Positions 34,201 through 48,164 of a stretch of 64,000 nt of DNA are shown in pieces (the first letter of the stretch is position 1; each line of letters begins with the position of its first letter). The DNA lies in assembly GCA_040954595.2 (NCBI GenBank), contig CM082582.2:6696001-6760000 (forward strand). Reading direction: 5' to 3'. The position numbers and the translations under genes are program-made. This stretch comes from Balanoglossus misakiensis (lineage: Eukaryota > Hemichordata). Under the pieces are notes generated by a model. It saw only the letters and a program-made list of their open reading frames with translations. It ran no database searches and was not told the origin of the DNA.

Positions 34201-36435
34201 TTCTGCACAAACTGTACAGTTGCGTTGAAGTCGGCCGTGTTGAACTCGTACGGGATGTTCCAGCCGAGGGGGCCGAACTTCCGGCGCTCCTGCACGGTGG
34301 TGTGGAGGAAGGCCACGGCGTACAGCATGGGTTTCCACTGCGGCATGTTGGAGACCTCCAGCTGATCCTGGGTCAGGGAATTGTAGGTTCTCTTCAGGCC
34401 CGCCTTGATGCCCTGCGGCGGTTCGTTGGTGTATTTGATTGACATCTGCAAAAAAAATATAATTATATAAAAAGTGCATCAATGAATTGTCATGGCAATG
34501 GTCAGTCTTAAGCTCATGCTGTGAATGAGAAGTCTGTCCATTATCAGGTCACACAGCTAGTGACATTCCAAGCTTAAAACACAAGAACACAAGATTTATT
34601 TTATTCTGTTCTTTATTTTCATTGATCTTATTTTAAAATTTGGGGTTTTCATCGTTATCATATTCTGTCAAAAGCACAAAAAATTGGCCATTACAGGCAT
34701 CTTTATATTCATCTTTCCTGTGGCCAATGGGTGTAATTTATACTCAGTTGTTTATCACACACAAAGTGACACAAGCTTTCTCATTGGCCATAACCAAAAC
34801 CATTCTGTACGGCAGTCTTCCCCTGTCAGCAGCAACTCCAAAACCCATGAGAGTCTCTAAAACGCTGGCATTGTTGACAAGAGCCGAGAAGGAAACACCC
34901 TGTTTGTGTCAATGAGGATATTGATAGCCAACAAGAAAACGCACCTGCAGTAATGTGATTGGGAATTTCTTGTGTTCTTCCGTAGTGATCCAGGTACGGA
35001 ATTCATCGTGGATTGTTTCAGTTTCCAGCAACACGTCCATCAGCTCGTCCAGATAATCCATGGACAAGTGACAGTTCTGCAGCAGCAGCCAGCCTCCCTG
35101 TTGGTTGGAAACAGAAATTGATGGGTCTTGTTGCTTTGTTTGAAATATCTGCGGAACTATCACTATTCTGTGAATTTTTACACTTTCGTTTTCGGATGAA
35201 ATTTTGTCACTTTTCTACAGCTACTTAATGTTCATTCTTAAATGCATACACTCCATTTTCTTGGCCGGACTTTGCTTTGTACATGTGCGTTATATCTGAT
35301 CTGATCAGCTATTCTCATCCATTGTACAGCACACTTTCTTTTAAATTTGAATTTAAAATTTACTTATAACAAAATGAATGTAACCAAATACTAGTATTCA
35401 CCACCTGAAGAAAAACGTAGCAATCTAATGAATAGATTATGTATGCATGGTCGGTGATGTTTTTTGTCCGTACTGAGCAGACTGAGATTCAGAGATTTTC
35501 TGACCACTCACGTTTGTCATGCACTGCTGCAGCAGTCGCCTGGCGTGCACCTCTTGCCCCTGTCCCATGGAGATAGCACGGCAGTCCACCTTGTGTCGCT
35601 TGGCCAGCGTCTCAATCTGCATGGTGGGGTCGCTGCCCATGGACAGCAGACACACCATGGGGGTGCGGGGGGCCGACTCCTCCCACATCAACTCCAGGTC
35701 CAGGATGACGCTCTCCGCGTACTTCCCACCAATGGAGTCAGCTGTAATGGAGGGATGGGGGTCGTTGTAAGGTTGAATGCCATTGGTTAGTAGCGAGAGG
35801 GTTGTGTGTGTGTGTATTGGCTCATTCGTGTAAGTGCCAAGCAGCCAGATAACAGTAGCATCACATTTGAGCATTTTATTTTTTGGGGGGTGGGATGCTA
35901 CAGAATTGAATCAATTCACACCATGTTTCACTTCATCCTATTTCAAAGAATCTGTCCTTCTCATCCCCACAGGTGTTTATACATGTCTATATTAACCACA
36001 GAAAATAGCTGGGGCCGGACTACATTGAGGTGATTAAAGGGTGGGGTGGGTGGCATATTTTCACATACACAAAGCACTTTTCAATAAAATAAACTATGTA
36101 CTGATTTTTTCCTCAAACGAGCTATCATCACCAAAAACACCACTTACAGATGTACTTCTTGGCCTGCGCCAATGTTCTGTCCGGACACCACGACCTGATC
36201 AGCAGCAGCCTCCGGAAGATGTCCAGGGAATTGTGGTAGCCGTCCGGAATCGCCTCCTCCTCCGGCGCCTCCTTGTCGAACCAGTGCTTCCAGGCCTTCT
36301 CGTTGCGCGAGATCTGATTCAAGATGTCGCTGAACTGCTTGAGTTTGGACAGCTCCACCAAGTTCAGCCAGGTCAGGTCCAGGATCCACTTCGCGGCCTT
36401 TGGCGGGCAGGCCTTGAGGTCGAGAGATGCGCCAC
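31231..36435 (-). CDS. DNAH5: Dynein segment: AAA6 and C-terminal domain
   Basis: Exons 36148-36435, 35512-35741, 34945-35097, 34173-34445, 33405-33667, 32920-33076, 32642-32794, 32068-32280 and 31231-31617. Hallmarks: [117 protein letters not shown] and the terminal block. The acceptor of 32920-33076 is placed so that [19 protein letters not shown] reads through. Confidence 0.94.
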
Positions 36436-37325
36436 CTGGAGGTCAAGAAGAGAAAAATGCCATGTTTGATGAGAATTCAGCTATCGCACACTCTCCACTA
36501 TTGATATTCAAAATTGACTTTCACCATTTAAATCAAGTTGGACTGTGCTCTCATGTCATTGTCGGTTTAAACTTAGACTCTCTCACAGCCCACGGTTCGC
36601 TACAAGGCCCTTCACTGACGCGCCCTCAACCATTTAGCAAAGGAGAAGCCCCATATGGTGTTGTGTAGCGAACCTTAGCACACATGCAATCAGACTATAA
36701 GCCTGCATGGACGGCGAAAGGGGCTGTGAGAGTGTCTACTTTAACCTGTGATGTCCACATATCCAGTCCTCATTTGTCTCAAGCTCTGTCTTTGTGCCTG
36801 CCTCTCAGTCTCTGTCAATGTGTATCACTCCATGTCCCTGCGTGTCTGTCTCCAACTCTTTACTGCAACCTTACCCATCTATCATACACAAATATACATG
36901 TACATGTACTTGACAAGCACAGGCTTACCTTTGATCAGTGTAAGGAACTCGTCGTGCTTGACCTTGCCAGTCTGCAGGTCAATCTTCAAGGTCAGGAGCA
37001 GCGTGAAGGTCAGCTTGTCCCTCTCATACAGACCACGCACCGCGTACTTGAACACTGTCAAGGTCATGAAGTCGATGATGTTTACAATGCGCTTACTGGT
37101 GATTGGGCTCTTTGTGGAACTGAAAAGGAAAAATTAACAGAAGACATCAGTTATAATTTCTTGGCAATGTTCGTCACAGCTTGGGGCATATTGTATAACT
37201 GAGCACATTTCCACCAATGAATGAATGAATGAAGGAATGAATGAATGAATGAATACATACATACATACATACATACATACATACATACATACATACATAC
37301 ATACATACATACATACATACATACA

Positions 37326-37359
<34 letters not shown>

Positions 37360-40300
37360 CACACACACATACACACACATGCACACACATATACATGTAG
37401 ACAGGCAGCGACAACCAAATGCGAGAGAAAAATGAGAGGAAAAAACGAAACTCACTTGGCTAATGACTGGTCAAACAATCCCAAGAACTGCTTGAGTGAC
37501 GTCTGATACATACAGTTCACTAAACTCATCTCAACAATCAGGAAATACAGAATACTGGCCCTGGTGGCGACAGGACGGAACTCCTCTCTGGCTGCGTTGA
37601 TCTTAACCTCTGTTTCGGCGGCTGTCTGCAGTTTCTGGCTGACATCTTCGGCTGTTGATTTGGTTATACTGAGTACGGTGATCAGGGACTCATCGTCTAC
37701 CAGGGAACCCTGAGGATTTTAATAATTCAGGTTTTATGTTAATTGCTATAGATTCCATCATATATGAGTCATCTCTCTCACTTCTGGAAGTCCATCACTG
37801 TTTCTAGCTGTTATTCAACTCTCAATAATATGACAAACAATGTGAAGTTGTAAGCTACTCAGATTTTCTAAACTCTGGAATTGAAATTGTTGCAATATAG
37901 CATTTAAGCTCGTTTCACACAATTCCACTAGAGAAATACTTCTATTGATATCAGTGTGCAAAGTTCTGTGGCCAAAACATTTTTCATTTTTATTATTTAC
38001 CTGTGTATTTGTGAGTCTGTACAAGAGATTGTCTTCAAGTTCCTTCATCTTTCGCTTGTTGGCCGTCACATCCTCAATCAGTTTCGTTCTCTCTGATTCT
38101 AATTCCTGTAAAATACACAAAACAAATTTTGTTTAGTCTGGAGTAAAATTCAGTTGTCTACAATAAAATTGCTGGTAATGCATATATTAGCTGTGGTCAT
38201 AACATGAAGGGAGTGGAACAAGTAACTGCAGGTGACACATAGAGCAAAACTACGGAAACTACTATCAAAAGTTGCAGCTATCTACACATAGTAAATCACA
38301 CATCGACGTGAACAGAAAAGTTGGAAATGATCACATACACTCTTCTCTGTGAGGATGACTCTTCCCAGCAACTGGTCTTCCAATCCTTTGATGGTGACGG
38401 TGAAGTCGATGATGGACGTCTTGGCGCTGATCTCAGGCGTGTACGACGGATTGGCCAGCTTTGTGGTGATGTACAGGCAGAATCCATCCATCACGTCGCA
38501 TTCCTTGTCACCTACTTTCACCTATGGAGAAACGGGACAATGTTATTGGTCCATAATTTCTGTGAAAAACTTGTCTGGACGATTTTATAGAAATATCATC
38601 AAAAATTGTTAAAATCATAATTCTTTAGAATGTACCTTCAACGTGCTACCAGTCTTGATGAAGTTCTTCTCCAAGACGTTGTCAAGAGCCGGGTCCAGTT
38701 CCTCAGCCACGTCTTCGATCATGAGCGGTCTCCCGAGTGACAAGCTGTCTTCCAGATGCGTCCTGAAGTACTTGTGGTTCAAGTGGGTCATCTGTTCGCA
38801 GGGAGAACACAAAGTGTCAGAATCTTGAACCCTTGACCCTTCAACTTTGACCTCTACACCATTCCCACATCCATACATATAACCGTAGATAGCACTTGGC
38901 GATATTTTTGCATCAGCTCTTTATCATGTTGTCAATATATGCAGAATTTTGTGATTTTTTTAATTGAAAAAAAAAATTAATATAAACCTCTATAATACGA
39001 CATGAAATATCTCTCACCTGTAATTCATTGTGTGCTTCCCTGGCTTTGATCCAAGTCTTTCCCTGAATCTGTGGATCAATGAGCAGAGGGTACCTGGAAG
39101 CTTTGGTCACGATGATACCGTTCTGGATGGACAGCTCGTCGTTGGGAAGGCCTTGCAGATTCCATTCACTGATCTGGAATAAAAGAAAGAAAAGAAGGTT
39201 TAATGTCATTCTGATTTTAACAGTCTTTCACAGACAAGCCCACAGGTTTTACTAAAATTGATCTTGGATAATGTCAGCAATTTTTATGTACCGGTAAATC
39301 ACAAGAAGTCATGACCATTTAAAGGCAAGTCTTGAAAAACATAAAGGCGAGTTTAGCATGAAAGACAAGACTAATAGAATCTCACACTCCCAAGGACCTG
39401 GGATCATATTTCTCACACGAGTCGGGGATTTTCTGTCCCACACGAGCCGCAGGCGAGTATGGGACAGAATATCCCCGACTCGTGTGAGAAATATGATCCC
39501 AGGTCCTTGGTGTGTGAGATTATTTTTCTCACACGGCCACAAATTAGCCAAAATCGTTAAAAACATTGAATAAATGACTCTGGAACTGTCGTCTGGGGGC
39601 ACGTTGTAGTTCTGTGCCTGTAATACACATCGCGCCATTGGATAACATTTAGCGCGCGTAGTGAAAGAACGCTTTGTCAACCAATCAGCGCTCGCGTCAT
39701 ATACAGCTTTCGATTCAGTGAGAGTGTGAGAACAATTTGTTCTCACACTCTGTTCTCACACTCCCAGCATGCCAGGAGTGTGAGAAAAGGAGGTCCCATG
39801 TGTATACTCACTGTAGGGTTGTCCACCAACATACTGATCAGATTCAGATCGGCAGAGTACGGGATTTTCCTCGTCTTCAGCTCCTTCTGCCACATCTTGA
39901 TCAATTTCGCTCGGAACTCCTGGTTGAAGGGACCGGAGTAGGAGAGAAATCCCGTGCCCGACAGCACGTCTCCAACAAGTCTGGAATGACGCAAAAATTC
40001 ATGCAGTATTAAAACGGGTTATCGATCCTGATTCATGTGGCACCCCTTAGAGTTGGTTTCTTTCCACTGTCATGATGGACACCCGTAAGCGTTAATCTAA
40101 GACTGCGTGTGCAGACCGACAACAAAATATCAACTTCAAATATCAGAAAAGTGGTTTAAAAAATTAAATTTATTCTCTATAATTACTTGCAAATAAAACC
40201 AGTAAATTCAGTATGCATGTGTACATGTATGAGCATGAATTCCCAAGATGAATTACATACAGATATATAGTTTGCTATGAATAGGATACACTTGGACCAT

Positions 40301-43300
40301 CAGGGAAATTCAGTATGAAACTTCGTCACTACAAACACATGATTTTTCCTTTTGTTGAAGACAACAGTGGAGTATATGTATTTGTTATATTTGTTATGTT
40401 ACCTTCCAATCTGGGCCTTGAATTCTTTACTCTGTTCCGTCCATCTCTCCTTCTCTCCTCCCAGTCCGTTGATCAGTGCCGAGGCGGCTTCCATCTTGCG
40501 GCGACAAGTTGCAGCATCGTCCAACAAGGTCTGTTTCTCTCTCATGGCCGCATCATACTGCGCCTGCACCACGTCCAACTCCTTCTGCTTGGCGTCCAGC
40601 TGCTCCTGGGCCGAGGCCAAGTCGCCCATGGCGATGTTCAGCCGGGCCTCCTGCACCGTCAAGTTGGCTTTGAGGGGCAACACTTCCCGGTTGATTCCGT
40701 AGAAGACGGACATCGATCTGGTCCACGAGCACAAACCGGCGACGTCACCACAAGTCTGAAGTGACGAATAAAAAAATAACAGGAATGAGTCATACATTCT
40801 CCTTCTGTGGAGTGTGACACGAGTACATGACGCATTGCTTTATTTTGCCAACAGAACATGTTTGGTGTAAGGTAATAACTAGACAAACAGTGCATAGTAG
40901 ACTAGTACATGTGCGGTAAATGGCCCAGCAGGTTTTAATACATGTATCATCTACTACCGTACTTTCCATACACACCACATGCAGACAATGCACTGAGTTC
41001 TACCTCCTAATGGGAGTGGAATGTTCCATCTCACCTTTTTGGCATTCTCCAGGGTGTAATCTTCCATTTCCAGATAGGGGGCCATCAGCTCCACGGTCTC
41101 AGCGTTGATGCTGTCCTTCGGAAAGTTCAGGAGACCATTCAGAAATCCAGCGCCGCCCATGAACTGGTGATTAGAAGAGTGACAAGACAGAGAGACATGT
41201 TATAGGGATGGTCAGTGTATGGTCCTTTTCTTTACAACGGCTTGCTTCAATCTCACTGTTTTCCTATTCTATGGTTGAACACACAGACAGCATGGTACTT
41301 AGCACAATTCTTCTTGTTACATCTTGGCCAAATCTGGTGCATCTTTTTTGCTTGGAATTTGAAGAACCACTCACCTTGAGGGATTCGCCCCACGACGGCT
41401 TGATGCATGGCTTCTCGGGATCCATCTGCACCGTGTCGAGTCTTCGCTGGAAGAGGATCAGCACGCAGTCCATGATGCGCATAATGAGATGTGGCGGCTT
41501 GCCCAGTTTTCGCACTGTGGCAATGTGAGTGGGCTTGATGGTGTTCAGGGCAGCCTCAGCCTCTTCCAAGGCGGGTCTGGCTGCTTCCAATTTCTCCTCA
41601 GCTGCTGCTTTATCAACCTACAGAATAAAACATGTCATGATCTGGTCAGAGGCTAAAGGTTACATCTGAAACATGCTTTATCAACCAGTGAACCCCCCTG
41701 AGGGTCTCGTATAGGCCCTACTGAGTAACACACACTTGGCAACCCAACAGGCCAGGGTGTCAGGATTCTAGGCACCCTGGAAATCAAACCAGCTTCACAC
41801 GACTTGACTGCGTTAGGGTTAAACATGGTTTATCCCTTTAGTCAAAACTGTAGAATATACCTGCAGGCATTCCAGAGTTTCAAATTTGCACTTTGCATGA
41901 AGAATTTTACATCTTATAAGCACAAAAAGATGTATTACTCACAGCAATGTCATCTACGATGGCCTGGGCTTTGTCCTTGACCTTCTGGACCTGCGCTTTG
42001 ACCTTCTCTGCGGCCTGTGCCTTCACCGTCACTTGAGCCAACACCTGGGGAGAAGAAGAAATCCACAAAAACTCTTTGTTAGCTTCCTGTCAGACTTTCA
42101 CTGAGCACTACACGATGGAATGGAGTGTAAGCAAGAGTTGGGGCCATACTCAATCAGCATATAGCTATTTTTTTTCAAGTTTAGTGCTGTAATATATTCT
42201 ATAGAACTCGTAAGTGAAAATTTACAAAAAGGCAATAAAACAAATGAACAAACAAACAAACAAACAAATGAATGAATGAATGTCTTTCTTGACACATACA
42301 AACTGTTTCAATAAAGAACACATGAGAGTTTATTTTACTCATAAGTGTTGTATTTATTAAAGTAAGAGTGAAAGTGTAAACTATTTTTTCCCCTAATGAA
42401 ACATGACATGGCCTATTGGTGATGGAGAAAATGCCATCGTGAATGACTGAATATTAAATATTGATCTGAGTGGACCGACCTCTTCAGCTTTCTTGGAGGC
42501 CACCTCCAGTTCCTTCTCCTTCTCCACCAGTTCCACGCTCAGCTGATTCACGGAATGCGAGGCTTCCACCAGCTTGTCCAGACCGGTGTTCATCCTCTGC
42601 GCCAGCTCGCCGATCTCGTCGTGCTTGATGGTGTAGATCTGCTTGTATCCGTTGATGAAGGACAGGTAGGATTTGGGAGTTACGTGAGTTGAACGACGGA
42701 ATCTGTGGAAAGCAATGGGCAGAACATTCCGTTAAGGGTACAAAACAGTTACAGATGGCAGTGCAATTCTTAATTCACACACCTTACAAAGCTGACTGTT
42801 TATTTGTACATAAAAGTATATTATTTTAAGTGTACTGTTAATTGTCAAAGCTGTATGATTTTCTGTACAATTTATCCTAGTATAAATATTACAGATCCTT
42901 AGACATTTACATGTACATGTATAGTAAATCATATACGGATATGGTTACATCTCAAATATAATCTTCGAACAGGTCAACTTTTGACTTAGCCATGCACGAA
43001 AACAACTTGTGAAAATAAAAATTAAGACCCACCTCTCGAAGTATTCCACACAAGTTTCAGCCACTCCATCGTGGATGGTCCCCATGGCCTGAACCAGCTG
43101 TTTCTTCACATCTTCAGAGCACACAATGTTGTAGGAGGCCAAGAAGTGCTGAGCGACGGCGATCAGCGCATCCTTGGGCCAGCGACTGAACCAGTCCATC
43201 GTGCAGCCGGAAATCAATCCAGGGAACTTCAGCGCTCTGTTGCGGAATTTCTCACCCACCTTAAATGATTGTGAAATAAAGAACTTGTTAATGCCTATGC

Positions 43301-46300
43301 AGATTTTGTGTCATATTTGTGTGTGTGTCTCTGGAAAACTACCAGGATGTATGACCTTTGCATGACCTGAGCATCATCGGTCAACTTCATTCCACCATAG
43401 ACCCTCGAGTTTTTCTCGAGGGTCTATGATTCCACCAGTAATTTTCCACTTTTTTTCTTCACATGTAAGCGAAATCTCTATAAATCTCTATACTACAGTT
43501 AGCAAATTACCAACAGGAACTTTGAAAATATCACTTAAAAAAGACAAAGACTTAAAAGCCTTACCGGTGAAAATCCGAGCACAACGTGAAGATTCTGTCG
43601 TGCTCTGGTGATGAAATAATCATAGAGGTTTTCGTTGGTTGGTGGTCGTCTTGGAAACTCCTTCTTCATGACTGGGATCAGCTCACCCATGATTTCGTCC
43701 ATTTCGTCACGGGCAAACAAGTTAGACAACTGATAAATAACGAAAGAAAACAAAATCAGTATTAAACTGCAGGTCTTTATCACAATGTCACTATACCACT
43801 TGCTAGGCATACTCCAATTGCATATTTCCAAAAAAATTGAGTTGACTCACCTCTCCTGATGAGAGCACATTGTTCAGATATTCTAAGAATGACTCCTCCT
43901 TGATATCGTTGTCTGTGAAGATGAAGGTCACGCCTTGACCTTGTTGACCTGCCATCTTGTACAGAATCTTCAAGTCGTCCATCAAGTTCGAGGCATTGTA
44001 TGACCTGTCAGATTTTGGAAGACAATGTTGAGGTCAATCTTATAGTTATATTAATAAAATAAATAACAGAAGTTCATTCAATATATACAAAAATAAATTA
44101 TTATTTACTGCTTTCTTTCCCCTTCATAAGTAGACTGATACACCAGGAGAAATGAAGCGGGCCCCGTCCCCTGAGATTATGAAGACTCAGTTTCTCACCT
44201 TGTCAGTGTAATCTGGAAGGTTTTGTACCCAGCTATGTAGGAGGCCAGCTTCGTCAAACTCTGTTTACCAGATCCGCCAACACCAACCAACAGGGCGTTT
44301 CCACGCGGAGTTCGGATAATTCTTGAAATCTACATTAAGTCAAGAGAAATGCATGTCAACAATGTAGTTTGGCCCACTAGTGTAATGCTCAACCTGTCCA
44401 GCTTATTTGGTAAAACGTATTTTCTGTGGTTAATATAAACATAAGTACCTTTAGCAGTGAAGATAGACATTCAACTCACCTTGACTAAATGGGTCATGGC
44501 ATCATTGAAGAATACCAGGTCCATACCAGCCCCGCGAATACTTTCATTGTGATGCTGCATGTACATCTGTAGTTTCTCTTTCAGCTCATCAAATGATGCA
44601 ATCTAAAAAAAAAACATAATATGTCATTTTAGTACATTTTTTACGGTACATATCAGAAAACAATGTTTAAGTATGAACATGACCATAAACATGGTAAGTT
44701 TTTGAGCACTGATGACTGAAAATTCAGCTAGTTTCAGCACCAAATTAACTCACATTATCAAAACAATACCAAAATCAGAATTGATAAGATATCAAGTTGC
44801 TGAATAGGAGAGATTGTGAATAACAAATTCACTGTATTGACTAGATATTTCTGTTGTTTAGGATGTTGAGAAGCACAGAGCCAGAAGACTATCCTTACCG
44901 GTTCATAAATCTTTGGTGCATCAAAGTCCATGTCTTCTGGTTCATCACCCGTTGCTTCAGGAGCCTCCCTGAGAATCAAAGACCAGAACTTTCAGTTAGG
45001 CACACATAAGTATAAGAAAAAGATTTGCAGCTTTCTTTTGCAATTAATTGATTCAAAATGAAGGTTCTCCAACACATAGGGTATATATGTAGTTTACAAA
45101 CATTTCCAGCCCATATTCATTCATAAGCAAATATATGCATAATTATGCCAATAGATTATGCATATGAAAATGCATATGCAAATATACATCATATTTATGC
45201 AAATGGTTATGCATATTCATAATTTTATGCAAATACAGTCAAACCTGTCTATAGTGACCAGTCAAGGGACTTTACCAAACTGGCCTTTATAGACAGGTGG
45301 TCTTTATAGACAGGTTAATTTATACACATGTAAATTGTACAGGGACTGTAACTAAGTGGCCACTATATAGAGGTGGTCACTATATAGAGGTGGTCACTAA
45401 CACAGGTTTGACTGTAACAGAAAGTACGCTATATGAGCAGATTTTCCTTTTACCTGAGGAAGTCAACGAAGTAGTGATCGTGATCCAGATGGGAGCGTAT
45501 CTCCTCGCCGAGCTCCTCCTCGATGACTCGGTTCATGGTCTTGGCGAACCAGTCGCAGTCGGGCTTGTTGGTGAAGCGGTCGGCGATGACGCGGGTGCAC
45601 TCGTGCTTCCAGAGCCCCATCACCACGCCGTGGCTGTTGACCACCTCCGACAGGGTGTTGATCATGCCCTGCCAGATGCGCGACAAGTCTCTCAGGTTGA
45701 AGACGTAGTGGAACTTGGCCGGGGTGGGCAGCATCTTGATCTGCAAGGAACGGGAAATATAATATAACACATGGAAATTACACACATACATGCATGAGAT
45801 GTGACATTTTTCTGAACAAATTAGACATACAGTAAAACCTGTCATTACGGACACCTCTCTAATCAGGACACCTCACTATTATGGACAGATTTTTCTCCTA
45901 ATTTGAAACTGACCTTTGTAAGCTGCCAAAGTCGGCGTGTGATGTGAACAAGTTTTGACACAAGTTCCATAACTTCTTCTGAGAATCCTCTCTCCTTGCA
46001 ATAGTGGCCGGTCCCAATCACACCTGTCAATCAACAAAGAAGTACATGCTAAATCAGAAAATCTCCACGGTACGCAAGTATAAATCTTTGAAATGCTGTT
46101 TGCATTCAAAGGATGTAACTTGACTGAAGTGAGACCGATGTCTCTCACTCACCGAAGATCTTGTCAATAGATGCATTTGACGGAAGAGTGCAGTTGAAGA
46201 TGGTGAACTGTCTCTTGAGACGCTGGGGGATGTCGTTACGTCCACCACCCGGCTGGATCATGGCCGCCATCATCTGAATGTCTGCGATGATGGTGAAGTC

Positions 46301-48111
46301 ACCAGGTTTGTCCAGGTTGTAGAAACCTCTCATTTCCATCATTTGGCGCACAATTTCGTTGGTGATCTAGGAATCCAAGAAGTATAGTGTGTGTTTTATT
46401 ATATAAAAATATATGTAAAACAACAGAAATCAATATTTATGATCAGTATTGTATTTTTGCAGAGTAATGAATACAACAACTCTTGAGCAAGCTTGAATAT
46501 CATGGTTCAAATCACTCTGTGGATTCATATAGCACAGGACAGTCACAACACGAATCTTGAAAATTTCATCACACATTTCAAAAATCTCTAGTTCACACTA
46601 AAATGTCTCGTGTCTCCTGAACTTTGCACACAAATTCATTACATTCACAAAACTCACCTGGTCTCCCCATTCATTGATGACTGGCATGTTGATGTCGTCC
46701 ACAAATGCCGTCATTTTCTTACCGGCCGGTGGACCGTAGGTGTTACCCATGCGCTTGTCAACATAGCTTTCGATGGTGCGCTGTAAACGTGAAATGAAAA
46801 AAATGTACACCCTGGGGTTAAAAATGAGAAAATGTTTCAGGAAAAACAACTGAAATCTCTGGCTCATCACTCTTTCAGACCAACTGCAAAGCGTTCATGC
46901 TTGTCTCATTGACATACATGTACACTGGTTCCACAGTCACACTGATATCAGTGAACACAACAATATCAACTGTAACTGTGTATATGTACGGTACATGTAT
47001 CTGAAATTGCAGTCTTATGCTGTAGATCATAGGTGCATGTTGTATGTGTGTAAATGACTTTGCTGATTTCCTCTTATATAGCTCACACATTCTGCATCTA
47101 CATTATCTGCGCAAGCTACCTCTCTCGGTACACAACAGCAAAGCTTATGAGAATTATTTTAAACTTAAAAAAAAACCTCTGACATCTCGATATTTTATTT
47201 TGAAAGAATCACAAGAGATCTTACCTGGAACATCATGGGAGTGGTAGCAGAGGAGAAGTTGAAACTCTTGGCCATGTGTTCTTCAGGATTGTATTTGTTG
47301 AGGTAACCTTTGATCATGACTGTCTTGGCAGTACCTTGCTCACCAATCAGCAACACAGCCTAGTCAATACAAAAAGCACCGAATCATCAATAAACTATAC
47401 AACTACAGGTAGTTTTTTGCTGGTTTTTTTCTGACAATTCTTGGCGAAACACAGCATTAAAAATTGGTGAAAATTTGCTTTCAAGTTTGGATGTGTGACA
47501 ACAAATCTATTTTTAGAATCCATATTTAGTGTGGAAGAGAGAAATATGGTTGACACTGTGGACACTAGTCGCAATGACATCCTCCACTTGAAAAAAAACA
47601 CCATCCAAAAAACATCCACTGCCAAACAAAGCAGTCCAGCTACCTGTACCTCACAGTACACGAGTCATCCGACTGAATAATTCCATGCCTCTCACCTTGG
47701 ATTGCTTGGCGACTGTGTGGATCAGGAAATCTGTCCTGACGTTATCAACGTTGGGTACCAGGATGGATCCGTATTCCGGTGTCGAATCCGAGGGATAATG
47801 CCAATCCGCCACTTTGGTGTCCCAGTGTTGCCACTTGCCTGGGGGGGGGGGGGAGGGTAAGAAAAAATGCAGATGAAGAAACTTTTGTGTTTAAATATCT
47901 CTTTCTCGGATACTTGTTTCAAATCAAGTTCTTGGTTTTTCTCTTCAAATCTGGAAGTTCACACTGCCAAAGTCTGGACCAAACTAATGTGGCAAAAGGG
48001 TCGATGGACTGGAAACCTAGCATGGAAGATGCACTACTTTTTCATGAGGCAATGGACTGTATAAGCATCTGTTGACGTCTACCATGAATAGCATTTGAAA
48101 CCACATAGTGC

Positions 48112-48164
<53 letters not shown>

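Noticed and set aside
37253-37354. Regular repeats that might suggest a CRISPR array
   Set aside because: Simple tetranucleotide repeats without spacers, in an animal genome.
37134-37506. Several open frames of alternating Tyr/Val/Met/Cys or Thr/Tyr/Ile/His
   Set aside because: Translations of the ATAC microsatellite.
39309-39746. 145-codon open frame on the minus strand
   Set aside because: It reads through the foldback element; the repeated LTRVGD-like words come from the inverted repeat itself.
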